NCBI GenBank assembly: GCA_033220425.1 | Contig: CM065648.1 | Location: forward strand, 4,402,001-4,466,000 | Origin: Lepraria neglecta | Taxonomy: Eukaryota > Ascomycota > Lecanoromycetes > Lecanorales > Stereocaulaceae | Reading direction: 5' to 3' | Length of the DNA: 64,000 nucleotides | In this document: positions 36,234 to 45,718 of the stretch, one piece after another | Position numbering within the stretch: the stretch's first letter is position 1 | Layout: each line of letters starts with the position of its first letter | Translations under genes and position numbers: made by a program | The notes under the pieces: model-generated | Databases searched by the model: none | Told to the model about the DNA's origin: nothing | What the model saw: the letters and a program-made list of their open reading frames with translations, nothing else

Positions 36234-37903
36234 ATGCTCTCAAAGGTTTTCCGTGACGCGAAGAGGATGTTCGAGGAGGATATAAAGCATGCGGGCTGGA
36301 TGGGGCAAAGCCCCTTCGAAGGCAAAACGTCAATGTTAGATGTCCAGCTGGAGCTTTTAAAAGCCCTAAAGCATTACGAGTCGGCGTCGGAGTCGAAAGC
36401 TCGGAAATGGCTTGTTGCTCTTTCGGAACGGATCGCATTCTACGGGCAGATGTTTGATGTGCTGGTTCAGCACCATCCAGAGTATGTGTCGTTGGCTTGG
36501 GGGACGTTCAAATTCATCTTCCAGGTAATCCTTCTATCAACCCATGGATGTCATTAGACTCAAAATGACAGCGTGCTGAGATTTCTCCCATTTACAGGCT
36601 ATCCTGAACCATCAAGAATTAGTTAAGAAACTTGCCCAAGGCCTCGCCCAGATAGCCGACCTCCTTCCAAGAGCGAATCTGAGTCTTGTTCTCTACCCGA
36701 CAGACATGATGCAGGACACCCTTGTCCAACTATACGCACATATCCTGCAATTCCTACACCATGCATTGCTCTGGTACAGCCAGAACAAGCTGATGCACAC
36801 TGTCTCTTGCATTGTTCGACCATGGGCCCTCACATATTCAGAACACTTTGAAGCCATCAAGGAAGACTCGATACGTTTGGACAAACTATCGGACATGGCA
36901 ACAAAGGCGGAGCTGAGGGACACTCATCTCGAAGTGATTGAGGCGAGAAAGGAATGGGCAGTCGCGAATTCAGAACTCAGAGTTTTGCGAGATGACAATC
37001 AAAGGCTAGCGGAAATGATACAAGCTGGTATGGGTCGGCTTGACCAAACAATCATATGTGAGTAGCAATGTGCTTGGGTCCTTCAATGGTTGCTGACTGT
37101 CCGCAGCATTGCACAAGGAACTGCGCTTCGACTTCCGAGAGCAGGCAGACATGTTGTGCTCCATACAGCTAAATCAAATCCTCTCGATCTCCTTCCTAGA
37201 GAAGCTTCCTACTTCAGGAGAGAGCCTCGAGTATTGCCAGTCAATCCGGCGCAGAAGCAGACGCCGCATGGAGTTGCCACTACCTGAGGTATCGAGACTA
37301 TCCCAATGGGCAGCACTACGAAGACACTCATTACTCATACTGCGAGGAGGGTCCCTGACCGTCTCCAAAGCTTTCATGATAGATCTAATCGACCTCGTCC
37401 GCGACACCAAGCTACCTATCATATGGGCCCTACGATATGCAAATTACTGGGAGTCGTCCAACACTTGCATAGACGTGCTACGCATGCTGGTCCTTCAGTC
37501 TTTGCAAATGAATCCTCGTGTGCTAGCCCAAGGACCCAACCCGATCACATTTGCTCATATGCGCGAAGCTGCGTCTACGGCAGATTGGCTTCGCATACTC
37601 GCTCGTGCTTTGCATGGGCTTCCTCGCATCTTCATAGCTCTTGACTCTGGTTTACTTTCGCACGTAACTACTAACGATAAAAGCGAAGCTACCGAATTGG
37701 TCGACTTGCTTCTCTCAGGGCTTCCGGGATCTGTCAAAATCTTTGTGTCCGCTGTCAATCTCCAACCTACCTATATCGATGAATGTAGCATAGGTAAGGC
37801 GTGCGTAACCCTCCAGATGGATGGCCGCAGCGACAGACGTGGAACACTTCGACGAAGACGAGCGAACATGAATCGCAACGGAAACGCAACGAGTTTTCGA
37901 TAG
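36234..37903 (+). CDS. DUF7708-type NLR-like protein with degenerate nucleotide-binding region
   Basis: Exons 36234-36524 (open upstream to 35925), 36598-37057 and 37107-37903 join in phase. The N-terminal domain shows RKWLVALSERIAFYGQMFDV, HHPEYVSLAWGTFKFIFQ and ELVKKLAQGLAQIADLLPR, the signature of the DUF7708 helical domain that caps many fungal NLR (NACHT or NB-ARC) proteins. A coiled-coil segment (AKAELRDTHLEVIEARKEW-like) follows. Where a P-loop is expected the protein reads LLILRGGSLTVSKAFMIDL, which lacks the GK[ST] of Walker A, and later RIFIALDSG replaces a normal Walker B. There are no WD40, ankyrin or TPR repeats; the C-terminus turns basic and low-complexity. It may be a truncated or non-binding NLR relative. 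The start is uncertain. Confidence 0.6.
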
Positions 37904-38269
37904 TGATCAAGGTATGAGTTAATGAGTAAAAAAAAGCTCTCGATGCTTGGTGCCCAGTTGTTACGACGTGACTGTAATGAGAATGCAATTCTATCTAACG
38001 GCGGTCGAATACCGGCTGCCCAAAGCCTCTCAAGATGCTATATTGAACTGTAGTTATATTAGATTGGAAGACCTGAAATAACATGACACACAGTGTACAA
38101 AAAGAAAGGAATCGACGACGATGCCGTAAAATTTGGACTTATTAAGCTCAGGATATGGTGATATTTGCTTCTATATAATACTCCAGATGGCACTTACGGC
38201 CTCACTTGCAGATTCATACCCATTAATAGCAAGCAAAACTTGCATAGGGCAACTTAACACCTGGGCGCA
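37904..38269. other. Convergent 3' intergenic region
   Basis: About 370 nt, AT-rich, between convergent stops; no gene or notable structure seen. Confidence 0.5.
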
Positions 38270-41245
38270 CTATCTAATTCCTTCTTCTGTTGCCCATTGA
38301 GCGTCAGTGTGACCTTGCACGCGTTTGAGATATTCGTTGAACTCGGTGGACAAGCTTAACGCACGTTCGAGGTGTCTCCACTCCAGCTGTTCTTTCTTGT
38401 AAATGGCAAGCTGTCGGGCTGTGGTCATTGTGTTACGTATTTGTCGACCATTCAATTCGTGACCTGCAAGCTCGTCAAGACGGTCTCGCAATTCGTCAAA
38501 GTCAACGTTCTCTCCATCCTCATCCAACATCTCCAGGAAGTTCTGCCATATCTTCTTACGTGAGGACCGTGTGAGTGCTTTGTAATAGAGGGCTACTTGG
38601 ATGCGCGACTTGAAAGCTTCATCGAATGTTCCAACGCGGTTGCTTGTGAGCATGAGTATGCCGTCATAATACTCTAAAACGCGGAGGAAAACTGTGAAAG
38701 CTATGAGCTCGATGCTTTGAAATGATGTTGCTTCCAAACAGTCTGCATACCTGAGACGAGGCTGTTCCTCTTCAAATCTGACATCGATCGCTCTTCCAGA
38801 AAGATATCCGCTTCGTCCAGCAAAAGCACTACAGTTTCTTTAGCACTTATCGGGGGAAGACGATGATACACGTACCGCAGTTCCATTCCTTCCCCAGTGT
38901 CAGTACGTTGTTGAGATACCTCTCGACCATATCCGCGCTTGTCCCGACGTCTCCACATGTCACCCGGTAAAGGGGCATTTCTGCTATCTCCGCTACGCTA
39001 CTTGAAGTATCAGTCTTTGCGGACAGGCGATGACAAGAGACTTGCATGAATACCTTTCTGTGGTAAACACTGAGTAAAAATCGACTTTCCAAAGGAGGGG
39101 TACATACCGGCTGTCAACGATTTGCCAGTACCAGGGCCTCCATGCAGAAGCATGATAAGGCCATTACCTTTACCGGCGATGATGTCCTCTCTCTTCCCAG
39201 CCAAGCCCAATCCCTGTTTTACCCCACGCTGTGATGTTCTGACGGTCACTAAGGCTTTGACGAGGTCTTTCGTTTCCGGCGGCAAGACAAGCCGATCATA
39301 AGCAGTCTTGTTCCAAGTCACAGGTTGAATGCTGTCGACGAATATGTTGACTATGTCAGCTTGATTAGTAGTATTTACTATAAAGCATGGGGTGACGCCG
39401 TACTCCATTTCTTTTCAGTGAAATAGAATCCATGTGTATCTGGTGGGAGTAAAAGGTAAAGATCTTGACTACCTGCTGCCTCGAGGGACACATATGGAGG
39501 TCTCGGATCGAATGGGAGTCTGTCGGGTTTGTCGAAACGGAAGGCTTTGGAGTCCGGATGAATTCTATGGAACGTCCTATGGTCGATCATAAACCTCGAA
39601 TCGGGCTACATTCGTCAATCTCAGGTAAGCACCTATGCATAACTGAGAGTGACTTACATAGAATTGATCTTTCGACTTGTTCCATCCCTTGTATGAAACA
39701 TAACTCTGTTTCCGCAGACTCCAATGTTTTTGTCCTCGGAGTGCTAACCTCAAACTGATGTCTGAATTTACGAATCGAAGGGGCACCATTGTTAAGCTCC
39801 CAATCTCGAATTCCGTATTTTCAGAAACTCTTGGTAGTACGCATTTCCGTCGTCTTCTTGCCAGTCCTACCCCGTCCATTTTCCAATACCAGCAATCCAG
39901 ATCTAAGTTTCCATCATCTGCAAGAGCCGCCCACCGTCGTACCACATAGGCGACAGGTTCTCCGAGGTCTCTGTCAAACTCCACAACAATGTCATTAGGG
40001 ACGTAGATTGTAAGCTCATGCTCTCTCGTTATAACCCCTCGTTGAAATAAGCTATCGGCTTCACGATAACTCTGGCCATATGTTCTGGAAGCGTATGCAA
40101 GAAGAGCGTTGACGTGCGCTGCTGCCTCCGGATTAGCGGCCGTGTATCGCTGCAAAGGGAACCGATGGTGGTAAAGAAACAAATAAGGTTCTTGTAAAAT
40201 CTGCTCCGCGTCCAATGGAGGAAGACTTTTGGGCATGTTCCGGTCATTTGGACTACCGTATCTCTTCTTAGGCAATCTGCTGATGTAGCATTGAGCAACA
40301 GCGTGTAGAGCAGATCGAAGGGTACTTGACGTGATATATGTCTCTTCGTATCGAAATTGGGCTCGGCCGGGACATTGGCAACGTCGTATTATGATGAAAG
40401 CAATGTCGGAGTTTTCTTCCATGTACTTTTCAAGGTCAAGGATTGGAACACGTCCCTCGATGTGGATCTCCCCAATTCTTGTATTCGTCTGCCCCCTTGT
40501 TGGCGCATCCTCGAAAAGCAGAGCACTGTGGTATGAATATGAGCGACTGCTTTCGCAGTCAATCTTGTAGAAAATTCGAAAACGGGAAGAGAGTGCCTGC
40601 ATACATGAGTCTGTTGGGAGCGAATTTAAACAATGTGTAGGGACTGTACCTCATAATCTAGGGCCTCATCTTGACTGTTCGTGCCCTGCCCAGTCGTGGC
40701 AAGGAGGTGAGACGAGGAGGATTCAGCCATACGAGCTTTTGATTTCGCTCTCTCCGATACAGGTGATCCACTGGCTTGTTTGCCCACGCGTTCCTGATGC
40801 CTAGTCTGAGGCTTGGCCGAAGTGGAAGCCAAACCCTCCACTAAATCATCGGCAGTGGCACTCAACTTTGACGCTTCCTCGATATCTCTAAGTGCTCAGC
40901 TTGTAATTGGGTTCGATCTTCTAATTCTGTCTCCTGCTCTTGTCGGGCGGTGAGCAGGCGCTTTTTATTTTGTTGCTCCAAGAGCATGAGCTGCATTTGA
41001 TAATCTTGTAGTGCGTGATTTCCACGTGTATGCTGCGAAAGCTGCGATGACAAAGGGCCGTCGCCGATTGTGGAGCCCAAAATCGGTTCGTTGCTGGTGT
41101 CTTCGCTGTGAAAGCCTCGTAGACTTCGTAACTGTTCTGCTGAATGACCAGCTGCGTAATCCTGTGAAATTGTGTAGTCAATTGCAGCTTCAAATGATTT
41201 GGTTGCAGATTCTTCACCTGAAAGTTCTTGCATATGAGGAGTCAT
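38270..41245 (-). CDS. Fungal AAA ATPase with long N-terminal (DUF7025-type) region
   Basis: Exons in order on the minus strand: about 40887-40650, 40596-39658, 39605-39404, 39350-39108, 38992-38876, 38828-38751 and 38691-38270, all joined in phase. The N-terminal region has FIIIRRCQCP, ILQEPYLFLYHHR and YVVRRWAALADDGNLDLDCW. The AAA module has Walker A HGGPGTGKSLT, Walker B VLLLDEADIF, sensor-1 LMLTSNRVGTFDEAFKSRI, and a lid ending in RQIRNTMTTARQLA. All ATPase residues are present. This is a family expanded in filamentous ascomycetes, role unknown. The first segment (41245-40862), with DYQMQLMLLEQQNKKRLLTA typical of the family's N-terminus, is in a different frame from the next exon and I find no good donor site, so there is either an unusual intron or a frame break near 40,890. 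Confidence 0.82.
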
Positions 41246-42342
41246 TATTTAGAGGCCATGTATAAGAGTTCTGATATCACGGGCTGTTGTCGTACGGTGT
41301 GAAAGAGAGTTGAATGCAGGCAGCTGCATGGGAATTAGGGCAAAAGGGAGCGGGACAGAACCCCACCTGCACCATACAGAACCCCCCCCTCAGAGACAAA
41401 CCCCCTACGATAACACTACAATGGCGTCATTAACCATAAAGCTTTGTATGGCGTACTTATAGCTCTAGGTAGACCTAGTATCAACGCCTATACAATCGCC
41501 TTCGCAGATGTCGTCGTCGTCGACATCTAAGGTATTTAACTTCTGAACTTTCGAAGCACCACGAATTTCGAGAATCTTTACGTGTAATACGTAATCGCCG
41601 TAGTCAGATCTCGCGCCGAGCGTTGAGTATAGGAGCAAGGGTATCGTAGTTAGAATTTTGGTATTTGGCGCCGTGTTTTTAAGGAGTTTACAAGTAAAGG
41701 AACGAAAGTTTACGCTCAGACGTGTAGAGACCTGGCTACGAAGTCAGCAGTCGCTAACCCGATAGGGGCTTAGCGAGGTCTCCGGCCAACCCGCAAGGGG
41801 CTTGGCAGATACACGTCTGAGGTACTGAGGCAACATCTGGCTAGCTTTAACCTCGCCGCGTTGACTTCTCGCTGCCTGCCCCTTAAGGTCATGCCGTCGT
41901 TGTAAGCTTGGAATGCACCCTCATTGTAAGCGTGAAAAGGCCTCTGCATCCTATTCTACAATTGTAGTTTGATCAACAGTGCCATTCTTACAGGACCTAA
42001 AAGAGATTTGAACGGAGGAAAGCTGTGTAAGTATCTTAGGAAGGTTCAGCATGAGACCTGTCCTCAGATTTGTCTAGTCCGGGTTTTTGGTGTGGAAAAT
42101 CTTCAAGGGTAATGCAATCGCAAGTATATGGGTCTTCATCATTGCGCATCATTCGCCTATTCACCATGCATCTGCTTTAAATTATATAGAAAGGCTCTTC
42201 CCACAACACATATCGACTGATTCGAAGTCAGGAGGGCGAAGACGTGCCCATAGATGTGTTCTTCGATCTGTCGATCTGCTTCTCTGATACCTCTGTTGGT
42301 CACTCGCTAAAATACTGAGCCTGCAACCGTCCGCAAGATAAC
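41246..42342. other. Gene-free stretch at the core/accessory border
   Basis: About 1.1 kb with no frame worth calling. It contains a palindromic GATGTCGTCGTCGTCGACATC-like hairpin near 41,510, the nested-hairpin block at 41,715-41,821 and AT-rich sequence. Base composition changes here towards the decayed right-hand part. Confidence 0.55.
41715..41821. repeat. Compact nested inverted-repeat block (candidate structured RNA or small folded element)
   Basis: A 12-bp perfect outer stem (CTCAGACGTGTA / TACACGTCTGAG) encloses, in order: an inner stem GAGAC/GTCTC that contains hairpin A (CTGGCT-acga-AGTCAG) and hairpin B (CGCTAA...TTAGCG), then hairpin C (GCCAA...TTGGC). B and C share one architecture, an AACCC-G(A/C)(T/A)A-GGGGCTT core with the same two-base GC bulge, but are closed by different complementary stems. 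All pairings were read directly. No recognised ncRNA family fits. Confidence 0.6.
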
Positions 42343-44709
42343 CTATCCAAGCACTATCCGTCTCTTCTTGGGTTCCAAGTTGTCAAGAACTCCTAGATGA
42401 CCCTGGGGAACTATTAATACGAGGACTGTTCCGCGCACAGCCACGTTCCCCTGCATGTGCACTAACAAAAGATGGTGGTATATCAGAGCATTGTGACGGT
42501 CTCGAGCCAAAAGGATAAATTGCTGCCTGCTGCTCGCAGGACGGTCAATTTCGAGATCCGTGCTTATAATTTTGATGACACATCTGATGCCGCCTACATC
42601 AAAGCCGAATATTTCGTACTTCCCTGATTCTCTCACCCCGTAGATAGGTCTGCTGAAGTCCAATACGAAGTGTAATAGGATGACTTCCATGAAGAGATGG
42701 ACCTCTCCGCAAGCACTAGGATATCTACCAGTCTCAAATTGTGGCTCTTGTGGGACGCATTGTGCGGCTCTAGTGATTGGGTCATTTTTAAAAATGATCC
42801 GGAGTTCCTCAGCATCTTTATAATTTCCTTGTGGAGCTCCAAATATCAGCACAAGCTGGCCTTCCAGAGCCTTCCATATGAACAGATGTATGGGATACTG
42901 GTGCGGCTTCGTAAGATCCAAGGGGTACGTAGGCCAGATCCCCACCCTCCATCCAGCCCAAGACCATGTGGGAAAGCCTATACGTCGCTTGGGAGGTGAT
43001 TGAGAATTCCAAAGAAGTGCCCACTGAAAGTCAGCTAATGGAAGGCCCACTAAAAACCCTTCTTTGTACATATATGTCTCTAAGCGCTGAAGCACACCTA
43101 GAAATGCATTTAGAGCATCGTCATCGTTCGTCATCGAACGGTAGCTGTACAAACTTAGTTTCGCTCCATAGTGTTGAATTCGGCGCGACGCTTCATTGGT
43201 AGAAAATCTGAGACCACCAGCTCCGACATTTGCTTCCAGCCATTCTTGGTCAGTGAAAGCTGAATCTATATTTAGACAGTGGGCCCAAGATTTTGTCTGA
43301 TTGAGAGACTCGCTACACTGCATTGCGTTGCAATCGAAGTAGACCTGGTGATCACTAATGTAGAGGCATCTTGGCGATAAAAGAGCTTCTTGAAGTGTCC
43401 AAGCTCGTGAGCCCCAAGGAGTCGTCCATATTTGTTGCGAAAGAGTAGGCATGAGCCCAACTAAACGCTTTCCATTGATGAGACAATTCATTTGAGGGTA
43501 TGCCTGCTCCTTAGAGCCGCACCTTGGAAGACCAGCCTCGGCTGTTTCGCCTGATAAGGCAATGACAGTGAGATACGCGCCACGGTAAATACTCCACATG
43601 TTCGGGATCTGAGTGCGTTTGTCTGCCTCATCATGCTGATCAATGCAGAGCGAATCAACCCACAAGTAGTTTTTTCCTAGTTTTTTTGTAAATTGTATGG
43701 CATCCTCAATGGTTCGTGGAAGTTTGCCTAGCTCAGATCCTAATTGGAAGCTTTGCTGAATCACACCGCCCCAAACGTAGCTTAAAGCTAGATAATCACA
43801 AGATCCTTCTGGATATCTTACAACTTGTCGAGTTGAGACATTTACAAGTCGAATGTCCCGTAGATCTTCGGTCTGCACGGGGCTACAATCGACGCGATGT
43901 AGACGGGAACAAGTAGAGACCCACTCCGAGATGACGCCGACATCCAGGCAATTTCTATCAACTTCTCTTCCGCCCAACATAGTTCTGTGATCGGAATTGT
44001 CCTCTTCAAGTATGCAAAGAGCGTCTCCTCGATGCGCTCTGATTGAGAATCCAATGTTGAGGGAACTCGGATTAAGTGCAATCAGCAAGCACTTTGCGTA
44101 GCCACGTTTCTCATCCGTGTCGATTCTAATACCGTTTTCACCAGCTAGACGGTTCATTGTCCAATGGGGAAAGATGAGGACATCCTGCGTCGATGAGCTC
44201 GGATTTGGCGTGAGAGCGAACAAACAGCGGCATAGAAGGCAGTAATCCCAGAACTCAATTGAGCCTGTCTTTCCCAGGCTTCGGATGTGCTTACTCCCAT
44301 TGAGCACTCCTTGATCTAGATCATTGCTCGTTTGCCATGGGATATCTTCATGGAGCATCTGCAGTACATCTAGACCTTGACATCTCTTGCAAAAGTTACT
44401 TTGCTCCAGACTCGAGGGTCTTTCAAAATGCATCACCCTTCGGGCAGGAGAGAAGAACCATCCAAATTCCAAAAACCAATTGGTAGAGGGGCAGCCATTC
44501 ACAGTGTGTCCAGTCTTCCGGCATTTAAGACACAACAGAGATGAACGACTAAGATTGCTCGAGACAGATTTATCGACATCCATTGATCGGTTGCAAAAGT
44601 AGTCAAGAAGATTTGATAGAAAGCTTGCCAGTCGGGATAGGATCCGAGGTAGAAAGCCACTGTGATTCAGTGAGAAGCGTCTGTCTTGATGTTTCATATA
44701 AGACATCAA
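42343..44709 (-). CDS. HET-domain (heterokaryon incompatibility) protein
   Basis: An intronless frame of 788 codons; starts at 44709, 44697 or 44583 (MDVDKSVSS) are possible. The N-terminus has CxxC pairs (LLCLKCRKTGH, NFCKRCQGLD, YCLLCRCLF) common in HET proteins. The HET domain follows: DYLALSYVWGG, then LPRTIEDAIQFTKKLGKNYL, LWVDSLCIDQHDEADK, MWSIYRGAYLTVIAL and WGSRAWTLQEALLSPRCLYI. A DDALNAFLGVLQRL segment and FPTWSWAGWRVGI complete the usual pattern. HET proteins trigger cell death on fusion with non-self hyphae, often together with NLR partners. The frame is complete, so the gene may be active. It lies at the edge of the repeat-rich region, typical for this family. Confidence 0.92.
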   Translation of the reverse strand: MMSYMKHQDRRFSLNHSGFLPRILSRLASFLSNLLDYFCNRSMDVDKSVSSNLSRSSLLCLKCRKTGHTVNGCPSTNWFLEFGWFFSPARRVMHFERPSSLEQSNFCKRCQGLDVLQMLHEDIPWQTSNDLDQGVLNGSKHIRSLGKTGSIEFWDYCLLCRCLFALTPNPSSSTQDVLIFPHWTMNRLAGENGIRIDTDEKRGYAKCLLIALNPSSLNIGFSIRAHRGDALCILEEDNSDHRTMLGGREVDRNCLDVGVISEWVSTCSRLHRVDCSPVQTEDLRDIRLVNVSTRQVVRYPEGSCDYLALSYVWGGVIQQSFQLGSELGKLPRTIEDAIQFTKKLGKNYLWVDSLCIDQHDEADKRTQIPNMWSIYRGAYLTVIALSGETAEAGLPRCGSKEQAYPQMNCLINGKRLVGLMPTLSQQIWTTPWGSRAWTLQEALLSPRCLYISDHQVYFDCNAMQCSESLNQTKSWAHCLNIDSAFTDQEWLEANVGAGGLRFSTNEASRRIQHYGAKLSLYSYRSMTNDDDALNAFLGVLQRLETYMYKEGFLVGLPLADFQWALLWNSQSPPKRRIGFPTWSWAGWRVGIWPTYPLDLTKPHQYPIHLFIWKALEGQLVLIFGAPQGNYKDAEELRIIFKNDPITRAAQCVPQEPQFETGRYPSACGEVHLFMEVILLHFVLDFSRPIYGVRESGKYEIFGFDVGGIRCVIKIISTDLEIDRPASSRQQFILLARDRHNALIYHHLLLVHMQGNVAVRGTVLVLIVPQGHLGVLDNLEPKKRRIVLG

Positions 44710-45718
44710 CAGCCTTCGGTATTTCGAAGTTACGCAGGAAATTGCCCAGGAATCTATCCCACTTGGTCAGAAAAAGATCAAAACGAGTAGGGGAAGAGTC
44801 CAAGCAGGTTGTGATAGGCACGATCCAGAACACAAGTAGCAACACAGCAGATTGGCTTACTAGTAGACAAGTATCATATGCAGTGTCACCCTCGGGAATA
44901 AGTAATGAGAAAAGAGTCTAGAAGGTATGATCGATGGATAGCTGCTGGCTGAACACTGAGCATGAGTAAGGGTGCGATTCGAAGGCCCTTGCTTGCTAGT
45001 TGAATGAAACGGAAGTTAGGTGGTAAAAGTAGATCGATTCAAGCAGCTTCACGAAGCGCAACCGGGCCCTGGGCAGCCTGTCAGCCACAGCCGTGGGGGC
45101 CTCAGCAACGTTCAGCCCAGCCCAGCCCAACCCAACCCGCCCTCCCCAGCCTCAGCAAATCAGATTAGTCTTGGCGGTAGGCTCCAGCAGCTCTGGGCTG
45201 GCAATAACTTGTCTCAACACTTCTGTTACCTTACAGGAGTATGTGAGAAAGCCTCGTGAAAGGGTATCAGGACCATCCCGAATGGGACTTTAGTTCACCC
45301 ACACACCAAAGTATCCGCGTAGTCTGTGTGCTGGTGAATTATTTAATGCGTGCTGTCTAGCGCTAGCCTTGACCTCGCCGCCCTCCACTTCCTGTTAGCG
45401 TCTCGCCTTGATCAGGCGGCTGGTGCAAGTAGCCACGATGGCAACTATCCTATGGAAGTACACCCGGGTTTTTCCTCCCGCTTGCTAATGAATACTCCTG
45501 CTTAACTTCCCTGTAATATAAAGTAGAAAAGGCGAAGGATTCTAGGTTGTATCTAGTTGCTTAGCGCGTTTTGACGTGTCTATCTTAGCACGTAGGATTG
45601 TGTAGCTGCAGCCTTCACGCCTTGACTTGGTGTATCCACATACCCCGGGACATGCCGATGGCTGCCTCGTTTGCCTTGTCCCTTTGTCAGCTTCGCCGGC
45701 CACGGTCGAAAATAGCCT
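44710..45718. other. Gene-free stretch with low-complexity CAGCCCAACCC tract
   Basis: About 1 kb. A pyrimidine-rich stretch of CAGCCCAACCC-like repeats (about 45,110-45,155) gives two spurious proline/glutamine-rich frames. Otherwise nothing supportable; promoters of both flanking genes should lie here. Confidence 0.5.

Noticed and set aside
41715-41821. Hammerhead, twister or tRNA gene in the hairpin block
   Set aside because: No CTGANGA/GAAA core, no twister core bases and no tRNA A/B boxes; only the generic fold is supported.
45020-45293. Proline/glutamine-rich plus frames
   Set aside because: Produced by a CAGCCCAACCC low-complexity tract.
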